From NCBI GenBank assembly GCA_035041965.1, contig JAPYMA010000384.1:1-64000 (forward strand): 64,000 nucleotides of DNA. The letters are read 5' to 3'. The position numbers and the translations under genes are program-made. Under the pieces are notes generated by a model, which was not told the origin of the DNA, ran no database searches, and was given only the letters and a program-made list of their open reading frames with translations. The DNA comes from Anisakis pegreffii. Taxonomy: Eukaryota; Nematoda; Chromadorea; Rhabditida; Anisakidae. Below, piece by piece: positions 51,701 through 63,410 of the stretch (positions are counted from its first letter, which is position 1; the number at the start of each line of letters is the position of its first letter).

Positions 51701-54700
51701 TCATTTCCCTTTCATTTGTGACTGCAATTGGCTGTTGATTCATAAAGTTCTCACAAGCTTTTTCTCCGAATGTCATCGAACTGTCAGTAGTGTCTTCAAA
51801 CATTTCATCTTCGTCACTCGTTTTTTGCTTCCTATTCGAGGCATTCTCACGCCTTTCCAGAAATTCTTGACTAATCTCCACTGAATTTATCCCTATTGAT
51901 TCAAAATATTCATCTTTTGCATTGTTATTCGAAAATGTCTGTTGCTCTCCACTTCCACATCCTTCTAAGCCGACTACCGACGAACGCCCGACTGTTTCTT
52001 CATGTCTCTCAAACGCCTCATTTTCGTCGATCACTGAAGCTTTTTCCGTTAATTGATCTTTTTCACACTTTCCATCCATATTCATCGACAACTTCTTCGA
52101 ATCGCAATCATTCCTAATCATCTGTTCATTTATATGTCCAGCAGCTAGCATAGGCACAGTTTCATCCATTTCTTCGTCATCGTCAGTTACAACCTTACTG
52201 TCTGCACCACCTGTTTCACTCAGAAATGAACCGGTGAACTTTTGCTCGCTCGTTTTGAGGTTCCAACAAGCATCGCTACTATGATCAACCACATTAATTT
52301 CGCCATCATCCTCATCATCCGAAATCCACTCTTCCTCGACAATCGCACCACTCTTGACGAGCGTTTGACTGGCCAGTTGATCTAAATGGATCATCACAAT
52401 TAATGCCCAACGAAGGGATGGAACATTGCTATATCTACGCTGATTCATTCTCCATCATCACAGTTTATGAATAATCATCACCCATTACATTCAAATGGTT
52501 TAATATTCTAAATATCGCTAATGAGCTATCAAGTTTTTTGGATTGCCAACAGATTTTCAGCTGAAGAGAAACGCGTTCACTTACCAGCGTTTGCAAAAGA
52601 GTTTGCCGAACAATTCGGTGACACCTTCGCTCGATTAGTATCGCTGACATCAACAGCTGCAATAGCGATAGGAGGATTGCTCTCATCAATAGTCGCTGGT
52701 TCTTGATCAGCTGGCACTTCGTGTTCGGTATGCGAATTTTGCCCACCTGAATATCACCGTAAGAAATTTCTTATCAATGACTATTCAAGCCACTACCCAT
52801 AAGTGATAATCAGTTTCGCCCACTTGAATCATATTCAAACGATTCACCCACACGGAAAGTTATTCTATCGATAAGTGACACTCAAATAATGCTAAAACGA
52901 ATCGTATCTGTCACACACCCATTTCGGTATCGTTTGATGGCTGTGCTTCTGATGGTGTGTGCTGTGATACGTCCATATGGTCGTGATGAATGCTTTCGTA
53001 ATTGTCATCGAGATGCAAATCAAGTGATTCTTTGCGTTGCTTTCCGCAACTTTCGAGCACATCTGATCCACGTTTTGGAGATTCCAGAATGTCGAGATGC
53101 AGATCAAGTGACTCTTCGCTTTCTTTGTCACAACTTTCGGCCACTGATGGACGTTTCGGAGATGGCTGTCCTACATCGAAATGTGAATTTAGTGAGCCGT
53201 CGTCTTGTTCTGCACTGGTTTTGGCGGATTCCGCTAGATAATTTGATGATTCTGGCACAATGGGGTGCAACTCAAGTGGCTCTTCGCTAAGTATTTCTTT
53301 ACAGCTTTCATCGACCTTTGACGAACACACCTCCGATGGCGTCAACTCTCTTTCCTTTGATAATTGCTGCTGAAATCTCAAATCGTTTCTTCAGACGGAA
53401 TGATAACACTGAATAAATTCTATAATATAACGCTGGATTTGCACATTACGAATAAAATTGAGTGTTTATAATCCACAAAAGAAATATTACCAAACGCCCA
53501 TCATCAGGAGTTGTATCGTTGATTGTTACATTGATTGTACTGTCCTCAATTTGCCTCTCTTCTTTCTTATCTTCACTAGAATCCGTTACCTGCATTTCTA
53601 TCTGTTGGTCAACACTCTTGCAATCATCCAATAGACTCAAACGTTTCGATAGGGGAACAGATGAAGTATCTTCCTGACAAAACAAAGAAATCACTGGCAT
53701 AAGCAACAATTGAGAAGAACTGAAAAGAACATACGGTCATTTTCAGATTTATTTCAATTTCGTAATAATTCCGAATGAAATTTAATGAACACATCATTAG
53801 GAAAGGAAACAACGAATCAGCACATTGGGTTTTGGATGCTTTTGGAAAATTTATTACAGTTGACAGTTGAGTTTGGTATATTCAATGCTAAACGAGCGAT
53901 GGAAATGAAGATTCGAGAAGTCAATGATTAACTGCGGTGAACAATAATATTGATGGCGGCAAGAACGGGATATAGAAGTGCAAGGAAAGTAATAGTCAGT
54001 GACATAGTAATGAATTATTGTGATCACTTCAAACACTTGAAGCAAATTATCTCGAGCATAATCTGAAACCTCACCCCATTGATGTCGGTATTTGCTGCGA
54101 TCACTTTTGCACGTTTTGTTGTTCTCTTTCCTTTCTTCGTCGTTTCTACGTCCACAATTTTTTCGCTTGAATCATTTCCATCGGATCGTTCGTTCGCATC
54201 TTTCTGTACCAAATTGTGTCGTGTTGTCTTCTTCAAGTAAAAATTCAATCCGCTTACTGATAAATTATGTTCCATCAATAGGAAAGTGTACAAGCAAATG
54301 AAATACATCATAAAATGAAACCAAAGAATGCATAGACGTAATGGAATTATGGCTCAAATTCTTACTTTACTCGTTGTCTTCTTCTCAACTTTCGGTTGTA
54401 CTTGCTGCATTAAATTATCCTTTTCAACACTTAACGCTTTCGCTAAAATCTGTCTGGCTTGCTTAGCGGACTGTTTTTGTTGATGTTGTCGTTTCGTTAC
54501 TTTCCCTTTCGGATCAACCTTGTCAGCTTTCGATTCTTTCGGCTTCACCGCTCTTTTCGGCCTAGTCGTCTTCTTGGTGATTGCTAGCTCAGCTTTTGTA
54601 CTTTCTTCAACCGAATCTGCCTTATCCTCTGCTCCAGATGCCAATGCTGTTGTGCTTTCTTCGACTTCCATCGCCCTCACGTCTACTTCTGGTGTCTTCT

Positions 54701-56369
54701 TTTTGGCATTTGCCCGGCCTTTTGCCGTGGTTTTTTTGGTACTCTTCGATTGCTGCTTCGTCTTCTCAACAACTTCCGACACATTCTTTTCAATTTTTCC
54801 TCGCCTTCCTTTGTTATTCGTAATCACTTCTGGTACGGTTAGCTCAGTTTTTGCCGCCTTAACCCTCGCATCTTTTCTAATTTGTTTGATCTCATCACCT
54901 GATTCTGATACCTTTTCTTGATTCCTTGCATTTTTCTTGATTCCCTCCTTCACAACCGAATTCGTTGTTGGTGATGTATTCTTCCTGGTTCTTCTTCCTC
55001 TTGTTTTGGCACTTTTCTTGACCTCTTCAACCTTACCATCAGATTCTTGTTCGTTGTTCGCAATCACTTCTTCTTCCTGTTCTATAATCGAATTTGCCTT
55101 TGTGACTGCTCTTTTTTTGGTGGTGCGTGCCACTTTTGCTCTGGTGCTTTTCTTGACTGGCTTTTCTTCAGTGTCCATTTCAAGCTTTGCCGTCTCTGTG
55201 GCTTGCTCCACTTTCGATGTTGAATTCGACGCCTTTCTCTTGGTAGTTGTCGATTTGGTTTTGGTGCTCTTCTTGACCGCTTGATTCGATTTACTCTTTG
55301 CTTGTAGTGCAGTTGCTTTTACAGGTTGCTGATTCATAACACTTGTTTCGTCATCCGTTTCCGACGGCTCTACATCGAACCTGACTGTTTTGGATTTTTT
55401 ATTCGGTTTCATTGCTGCTCTCACTTCAACAGTTTCACTTTCAGCGTTGTTCTCCAAATTGTTAATATTGTTGACGTCCTCCTCAGATGCTATTGGCTGC
55501 AAGAAGAATTGAATGAATAATTTGTTAATAAACAAATTATTAAGCGAGAAATGAGGAGAGAATTTTCTGTTGGAATGAAAGTGTTTATTTTGAGAGATTA
55601 GGAAATTTGAAACGGAGATATGGGATCCCATTAAGAACATTCTTTCTTTATGATGGCAAGAAATATGATGGACGGGTATAATATGATGTAATATGAGAAA
55701 AAACGTTTTAAAAATAAATTCATCAACCTTTTTAGTGCTCCTTGAAAGCGTCTTTTGCTTGATGGACTTCTTACTTTGATCTTTGTCAACCGAATCAGAT
55801 GTCCTTTTGTCTACTTTACATTGTCGCTGTTTGGACGATTTCGTTACCTCACCTCCTTGTTGTTGCGGTTGCTACAAATTAGAAGATCGCTTAGAAAACA
55901 AGAGATTTATTGCTAAAAACGTGGAAGATCGCAATTCGATAAAATGAAACAATAGATATGGATGAACCAACAACAATGTGCTATCAGTGTAAAGTGCTAA
56001 AAAACAGGTGTTAACTGTTAAGAACAGCAAAAATATTTCAATTCGTTGGACTCCTCTTCTTTATGACTAATTTTGATTGATTAGTTCCTGACTAATGAAC
56101 AAAATATTAAACTATGTGCAAATTGAATGCATACAATATATTTTTTGCACAATATCGATCACGGTTATCAACTCAAAAATATGATTTTAAATAACATTTA
56201 GTTCACAAAAAAAACTACTCACAGTTTTCTTCTTGACATCTGATTTCTGCTGGCTCTTCACACGTTTGTTAGCTGCTCGAGCACTTGCCGATGCTTCCGA
56301 AACTGGAACGTCCACTTCATTGTTTGATCCTCTGCCCTGCTTCTGTGGTAGTCGTCGTCGAGGCGCCAT
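48702..56369 (-). CDS. large disordered nuclear-type protein, Lys-rich then acidic, unrecognised
   Basis: Fourteen exons (56223-56369, 55728-55871, 54366-55496, 54075-54230, 53491-53673, 52919-53369, 52585-52746, 51167-52381, 50855-50979, 50506-50561, 50125-50305, 49714-49873, 49180-49302, 48702-48829) close in phase to 1453 residues. Residues 1-530 are very Lys-rich with Lys/Arg-Lys runs and GRR patches, and include KTVRFD (about 133-138), a PP1-docking RVxF form. About 590-1190 are acidic, with a repeated ESLDLHLD unit and a repeated AIQQD unit. A folded-looking piece, VRSRFELQHKKFWEKAPTIQ (about 1196), recalls the RF-x-x-H-x-x-x-F-x-K motif of NuSAP-like microtubule proteins. The C-terminal 200 residues are basic and Ser/Arg/Pro-rich. 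I cannot name it; a chromosome- or spindle-associated scaffold is an inference. The last exon is the least certain. Confidence 0.75.
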
Positions 56370-59300
56370 CAATCCGCAGCACCCGATAATCCCGCTATCA
56401 AATGATTTACCTCTTGATGCTAAAATGACATAAAGCCGTGGTCATATGCAAATCTCAAACAAAACTTATTTACACAACATATTGACCTTACAACACGGAT
56501 GCATTAGCACCATAACTATTCAAAATTTATCATGGGCTTTATATAGAGCCTGTGAACAAATTTTGGCTTGTTGTATTAATAACAAGCTAATCCTTGGGCA
56601 ATTACAAAACCCAAAAAACAATTGTAATCAAACAATTGCAATTGACGTAAAGGACATGTGAACATGTGAACTGATCACAAACATTTTGAGCGATTCCAAG
56701 AGATGCTAATTCAAATGCATTACATCAAATGAACATGTCAAAAGCCAATCCAAAACCTTGAGCACAAGAAACTCGGGAAGTTCCCGTTCTTGTAGTCATT
56801 TACAAAAAATCGCTTATTCAGTGGAAAGCCAAACTAGAAATTATTAAATGAACATATTTCGCGCGTAATTTCAAATTCCTCGCATCGTGCACTACGACGC
56901 ACTGATGATCAACCAGTGAGCCGTGTCAACGAGCGATTTTTCAGAAACCATCGCAGAGTCAAGTTGTTTTAGCAGGATACTGTAGCAAGCGGATGGTGAT
57001 TGGCTATCGTAGAGCCTGTTGTACTGTATTGACATCTATCATCCAATGGATGCACCCGTGCGGTCATCTACCTGAAAGCTAGATTTTTATAGTTGAAATG
57101 AGGATTTTTTAATGAATGAAGCATCGAGAGCATATTACAGCAGCAACACAATGTTGCCTATCTTAATTGATGATCATGTTTTCATTATTTGACCTTCCTG
57201 AACGGATCTATGAACTGATATCCTCTCGCCCACGTGAAGTAGTTCCCTGAAGCTCAGTTCACATGTAATTGAGTTGCAATTTCAGGCCATATCAAATGAA
57301 ATTATGAACACATAATTGGAAATATTATTTGGAGTTGTCAATATCAATGAATAGAATCGAAAGTTCAAAAAATAATGAAAGTTAAGTGAAAGTTATAAGT
57401 TATGAGCATATTGTTTGAATGAGCTGTTACATGTTCATCTATTGTGTTGTCATAATATACGGTCAACATATAAATTTTCCTACAACCGGAAGTTCTGCGA
57501 AAAGAAATTACTAATTTATCTCACGTCAGCAATCGATTCAAATTATGTCTGCTGAGTAGAAAGACTAACGGAAGTATCCTTAATCGATTCTTGATTTAAA
57601 TTGCTTATCCGATTCATTCGCTCATATACTCTTGCTTTTTAGATGACTCTGCAAGAATAACGATAAGAACAGAGTCAGAATTAAAATTGCAGAAATTTAT
57701 GACGAAACATTAATTATTACTTTCATTATTCATGACATTCAATCATATGATTTATTAACCAGTTTTTTAGGAACTCTACGTGGAAATTTAAATGAACTGG
57801 ATTTAAATCGCATGACATTTCTCGAGTGACGTTTATGTGCGTATGGGTTGGTGTTGCGTGCTTCAGTCATCTACCTCACGCAACCTCTGCTGATGCTAGC
57901 GTGAATGGTTTTGAATGATTGAAGGAATAGGTAAATGTTGCGTGTTTGTTGGTTGTTGTGAGCAATACCATCTTCATCACGAATCCAATTGAAAGCATGG
58001 ACATAGAAGCGATTGATAGAAGAAAAAGATCCCGGGTGAGGGGAAGGGGAGGGTGATGGGAGCAAGAATTTACTACTTTTCAACACATCAGTTATTTGTT
58101 GAGTTGTTAAGTTATTGAGCAAATCAAGAAGCGCTTATCAAATGCCATTGAAATTATGTGCTGCCACTTCACATCTGTTCAAAACATCTACTCTGAACTG
58201 AATAAATTTCCCTCGAATTCATCTTTTTATGCAAAACACTGAGTATGGCGAATGATTATTGTTTGAGTGTTTGTTTGCAGTGTGCAATCGTGCAAAAGCA
58301 GCACTTGAACGAATCGCATTCGCTGATAAATTCGCTGAAAGCAAACAAAACTCTAATGGCAAATTCATTAAGCGCTTATTTGAAATAATTCATCTGATCG
58401 TGAATAGTGCATTTATCGATTGCTGAATCATTTTCGATTTAGAAATATGGAAACAGTATAAGTTTCACTGAACACTTTTAGGGTTCTATTCAAATATTCA
58501 TTAGTTGAATTCAAAGTTTGCAAATGTCCGAACTAGCTTGTAATGGCATGATGGCATGATAGTCGACTATCATGGCATAATAGACGATAATGGCATGATC
58601 CAAAAATATCCATTAGACCAATTTGATCGAAAATGATATCATTTGAGGAGGTCATAAATTTTTCAGTGTGATTTTTTGCATTGGGAAATGTGATATTTTT
58701 GTCGTCGAATTGAAGATGACATTTCGAAGGATGCTAATTCTAATGCATTCACTTTCTAATTCCTTCAGTGCTCATCATAAATCTATGCGGTCGTTTCAGG
58801 AATACTGGTAAAAATGACTTGAGTGTGTAAGTTGGTTCTGGTATGAACTAGTGACGAGAGCCTCAAAAGCGATATGGTATTGTTTGCTAGTCGTAGTGAA
58901 TAAATTCGCATTTCCTTGTGGAACTTATCGTGATGAGTCAATGGCATATATACTTTAACATCAAATTGTGAAATATAACATCTATGGCTAATTTTCAATG
59001 TTTTCACTTACAAACATTCATCAAATTTTTCCTTGCTGTTCTCTGATCATTACTTTACATACAGAGTCTCTGAGGATGGCATTATTCTATCAGAAAACTG
59101 AGTTTTGGATGAGTCGAAGCATATCCAGATAAATGAGCATCCATGAAGTCACGGATTCATCGAGTTCAATGATAACGTGTGCTTTGCAGTAGCTTCATGT
59201 TCTTAATCCAGCTGAAACAGCCAAAGGTATTCTCTCCTATGGCATATTTTGGAAGTCAGGGTCGCTTTTTTTGATATTACCACAGAAATTTTCTGAGATC

Positions 59301-59850
59301 GGAGTCGCTCCCCTCGAATGAACACTCCGAGAATGAATGCAAATTGTTGCTGTTGAGAAGAACCACCAACGGTATGAGAATTAATCGTTCCCTGGAGAAG
59401 TTGTACATTCTATTGGCGTGTTTACATTTTCATTCTTTCGACATATCAACATGCTTACAGTCCGAGAACAATGTACTATCTATCTATCATTCATTCGAAA
59501 TAAAATGTTCGCTTGTCATAAGTTCACACTTTCTTTTATATTAAAACGAACTTGATGGATTGCTCACATCGAAGATATACTTGAGAATAATGAATTTCAA
59601 AAGTGCTAAAGCCGACTGAATGGAGAAAGCTGTTCATTTGATTTCCGACGAAAATAATGAGCAACATTTGGCCACAGTCGCATGACCTTCCGAATGAGTG
59701 ATGCAAGAGGAAACAAATTGGTTCGTGGAACCTCCTCTCTTGAGCATATAAACATTGATCCGTTATTATTGGCAAGACGATAGATTCAATTGTTTCGACA
59801 CCCATCCCCTATTTCAGGTGTGCTCCATGTAAAATTCTCTCAACTACTGT
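56370..59850. other. gene-poor stretch
   Basis: No supported gene. The 57871-58122 minus frame is Ser/Pro-rich low complexity over a GGGGAAGGGGAGGG run. The left end should hold the promoter of the 1453-residue gene. A perfect 20-bp palindrome at 58555 is listed separately. Confidence 0.5.
58555..58574. repeat. perfect 20-bp palindrome among GGCATGAT repeats
   Basis: CATGATAGTCGACTATCATG is its own reverse complement with no loop. It lies within a small cluster of ATGGCATGAT and ATGGCATAAT repeats (58543-58600). No neighbouring gene explains it. Confidence 0.9.
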
Positions 59851-59851
59851 G

Positions 59852-60091
59852 TCATATTGAAAGTGTTCCCTTCGTTTTCATAAGCACAAATGATTCAAGT
59901 TTAAATGCAACGAAACGAATCAAAATGTGCTCTTGCATAAGTTCAACGTTACTGACTGTTTGATCTGTTGGTAGGTAGACTCGATCACCAAATTTTTCTC
60001 GTAGCAAATCGAATGCGTTCTGTTGTTTAGCAGCTTTTGGAATCACCACCATGCAGTTGTGTTTTATTTTTATTACTTGGACGAGTTGTAT
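59852..60091 (-). pseudogene. coding-like fragment, possibly phospholipase C X-domain remnant
   Basis: A minus-strand frame open from just after a TGA at 60092 reads IQLVQVIKIKHNCMVVIPKA, then KQQNAFDLLREKFGDRVYLP and ELMQEHILIR. Spacing of HNC, QQ, FGDRVY and ILIR is reminiscent of the ENHCS...QQ...FGDxLY...LKGKILIK end of the PLC X box. The match is weak, there is no acceptor at its upstream edge, and no other PLC exon is seen nearby. It could equally be an exon of an unknown gene. Confidence 0.25.
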
Positions 60092-61881
60092 TCATGTGAG
60101 AATAAAGAAGTTCAACGTTTGCATCAACACCCAGTTGACAGTGACTAATCCATTCGTTCATTTATGATAGGGACACATCTCAACAAAAACGCATTCTAAA
60201 ATCCAAAAATCATTACTTCGCCATCGGTGAGCTTACTGGCGTATTTGGACTAACATCAAGAGAGAAGAAGAACTTTTATTAGGAAAACTGAATCTTTAAG
60301 AATGCTAAAATGTAAAATTCTTCATCTGGACCGATTGAATTCGACAGAAACAACGAAAAGAACAAAAGCAAACAGAATAATTCACATTTGACGATGAATT
60401 GACATTTTCATTGTTTGAGAATAACTCGAAGAAAAACTCGCGATCAATTAATCATAACCGTTTCCGTTTTCAAAGAAAGAGTCACCATTTAATGTGAATT
60501 TCTGATGGATCAATGTCATGTTCATTCCCTGTCTTCAAGCAATTCCTTTGCAACAGAACAGATATCCTGACTGATTCCATTTCGAGCTGATGCGATACTT
60601 TTTGTGGCTCAACAGCCGTGATGTTCACATGAATTAGCAGCATTTACGTGAAATTGAGGCACCCGTCCCAACCATTCAGTAAAAGAGCAAGTGAATCTGT
60701 CAGTTTCAATCCCTTTTGTGTTCGTTACTAACCAAAACAATCATTCATTAATAGACAAGTTCATGATTTCCACATTGAATCCATCGTTTACTATAATTGG
60801 AAAACAGCATTCCGGACGAAAAGTGCTTTCTTACTTTCGAACTGGAAATATCATCTCAGATTAAGTCAGTTTCGTTGAGTGCGGCTGAAAATTTGATCTT
60901 CTCAATTCAATTCGATTCGATGCTTGAATAGATGAGTACTAGGGTGACAAGGAAATTTATGAATGCACATAAAAACTGAATTGATGGATATGGAAAGCGA
61001 TTAAATCAAATCATAGCACTAACCCTCAAGTGTCTTATATAAATTATCCGCAATGTATTCGACGAGCAATTTTAGCAGAAATGTCCATAAAGCTGCCATT
61101 ACCACGTCTTTTGTTCATGATTGATTGCATTTGAATGGGATTGAGCACAAACATTTATCAAATGATTACATATCATCATCGTTATGAGAGTAGAGCATCA
61201 TGGATTCGGTTGAAGTGGGAATTTTGAAAAGGGTGCACGGTAATTGCTCAGACTAATTTCATTTGCAGATAACTTTTGATCTCTTTGCTCATCCTCTGTC
61301 CATATGGACCCTTCTTACGAAAAAAAACTGCTCAATCATAAAATTTGCCTGTCTCTTTCTGCAATTACTCAAGTTCAATTACAACATCTCGGTAAGTGCA
61401 ACAAGACTTAAGAATCGGAGTGGATACCAGCAAGGATCACAGATCTATGATGATTGCCATTCTGGTGGATATCATCAAAACTAATAATTGTTAGCAGTTT
61501 CTCCAATGTCCAATTAAACAGAATCACTGAGATATAATCATTCGCTGGTTGCGAACTCTCGTTCAGTTAGATCGGCTGGAACGTTAACGGAGGTAATGCA
61601 CTTCAAAGCAAGTCTATTGTCAGTCTGCAACGAACCAACTAATCATAAGCGTATAGTCTGAAGTAATGAGTGATAAACGTTGAAATCATCGTTGGCGATT
61701 CACCGAATTTGTTTCGGGGTGTGGGTCTAGAATTACTTTCCGGATCTGGTCGATGATACACCTTTTTCATTGCATAATTGGCTGATAAAAATCAGTTCTA
61801 AAACATCGCAATCGAATTCAGAATGAATAACGTTATGTGCTTCGACAGTGATGCATTCGTTTGGAATGCATCTGTTCGTTG
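60092..61881. other. gene-poor stretch
   Basis: AT-rich, no supported gene or repeat. The plus frame 61263-61484 shows no domain. Confidence 0.5.
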
Positions 61882-61976
61882 TTGGATTAATGAAGCCTGA
61901 TTGGATTAATGAAGCCTGATTGGATTAATGAGGGCCTGATTGGATTAATGAAGCCTGATTGGATTAATGAATCCTG
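61882..61976 (+). repeat. 19-bp tandem repeat, five units
   Basis: The unit GATTGGATTAATGAAGCCT is repeated about five times head to tail, with one unit altered to GAGGGCCT and the last to GAATCCT. It is a small minisatellite lying 80 bases from R2 copy B. Confidence 0.95.
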
Positions 61977-62056
61977 ATCTCCTGGTCTGATGTAAATGAA
62001 TATCGGAACGATATCATGAGTATTTCCGATAAATGCTGCACTAGGTTTCAACAATC

Positions 62057-62335
62057 CAATAAATAATCATTACTCTAATAAAACGAATATTCCGCCGATC
62101 GCTCACTGCGATTGTCGAAACAACCAATAAATAATAATTATGGTATTTGACTGCGTTTACTTATGCAAAGTATTCACGGCGACTAATTATTTATTCGGTT
62201 GTGTTCGGTTGGCCTGCTCGCCTAGCCAGCGGGGTGGCGTAAATTGAGGCTAAAAAAATGCGCACGGAAACGCGAGCATTGTGATCAGCAACGTTATAAA
62301 CGTTTGATAGCCTGGCCAATCCAGGTAATCCAGGT
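62057..62335 (+). repeat. dispersed repeat R2, copy B, with inverted end segment
   Basis: The body, about 62143-62335, matches 16683-16872 in the same direction (shared TATGCAAAGTATTCACGGCG and GATAGCCTGGCCAATCCAGG). Its left 69 bases, 62057-62125, match copy A's left 69 bases only as the reverse complement, with two differences. Both ends of the inverted segment in copy B abut AATAAATAAT-like sequence. No open frame. Confidence 0.9.
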
Positions 62336-62499
62336 TTCAACAAATACTTTGGTGAGGCATCCAGAACATTATGAGCCATAAAGTACTCTCGATGATTTAT
62401 TTCGTATCTAAATTTACATCCGTCTTATTATGAATGTGAACGGAATATATAACACACCACGGGCAACACTCCTGGACAACGAGAGCATGACTAAGTGAT

Positions 62500-63410
62500 T
62501 TATTGGATCGACTCACTTCCATAATCCCGTTCATTCTGTTCGTTTAATCCCCCTAAACTAACATCAGATGCGGCTTCTGTCGCACTTAAAGGATTAGATG
62601 TGATTTGTTCCATTGATATTTTCTGAAAACTGTTTAGTTTTCCAAAAACAATCTTCATATGTGCATGTATGTTAGGCAGAAGCACCTTGTATGGAATGAT
62701 ATTCGTCAACGTCATGGAGACTCATCCAGACATGATTAATCATAACAGCTCAAGGAGGAATCACAATTGTAACGCAGATTGTTGATTGAAAATCGAAACC
62801 AATGCAGCTATTGCCTTGGATATTTTGGCATTCATGCTTGGTATCTCCTTGTTATGATGCAGTGTGAGCGATCGATGAAGGGATTTTTCGCTGAAACCGG
62901 TGATGTGCGATCACTGAGTGCTTCAGATACGTCAAGTTCACAAGATGAAGTGCGCGACGACAAAAAACCAACAGTAGAAAGTTTATTCGAGTGTGCGATT
63001 GGACCAGGAACAGCGATGACGGTGAAATAAAAAATAAATTGTTCTCAAATTGGCGTTTACCAGCCACGGCATCGATCAATGAGCATTCTTTTGCCTGAAT
63101 TGCGCTCGCTAATATTTGCATTTGGTTCAAGTCGATGTGAACAATTATGCGGTACTAAGTGCTCTTGAAAGTTGAATAACTGCTTCGATAGAAATCAGTG
63201 GCTGAATGGTTCATTGAAAATGCTTATGTTCCAAGAATTGTCACAAATTTGCATTGGAAGTCCTCTTTATGTGATGTGCGTCTCTTTCCAGGAGCTTTGA
63301 TGCAACACTATTGCGCACGTTAATCTTCGAGCAACTGCTCTATTCAAATCATTCTGTAATTTCGATTGCAACTGCTTAACATTATGGATTGATCTAACCG
63401 AACCTTTTGA
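62500..63410 (-). CDS. candidate exons of an unrecognised minus-strand gene
   Basis: Three minus-strand stretches look coding. About 63305-63410 reads KLYQSKGSVRSIHNVKQLQS and continues to LNRAVARRLT before a GTGCGC. About 63064-63157 follows a CTTAG acceptor and reads YRIIVHIDLNQMQILASAIQ to SLIDAVA, ending at a GTAAAC donor. The stretch at 62500-62630 follows TTTTCAG and reads KISMEQITSNPLSATEAASD to YGSESIQ and TAA, like a last exon. Phases between them do not close with the edges I chose, so exons are missing or edges are wrong. No family recognised; the gene may continue past the right edge of the window. Confidence 0.35.

Noticed and set aside
51467..52117. Plus-strand frames of 70-100 codons
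   Set aside because: Shadows of the 1215-base acidic exon on the minus strand.
54520..55284. Plus-strand open frames rich in Phe, Leu, Val and Ser that look like membrane proteins
   Set aside because: They are the antisense of the Lys-rich exon 54366-55496: AAG and AAA runs read as CTT and TTT on the other strand.
62852..63030. Plus-strand frame 62779-63030 as a gene
   Set aside because: It starts and stops without splice or promoter context and the opposite strand offers a better exon at about 63064-63157 with both an acceptor and a donor.
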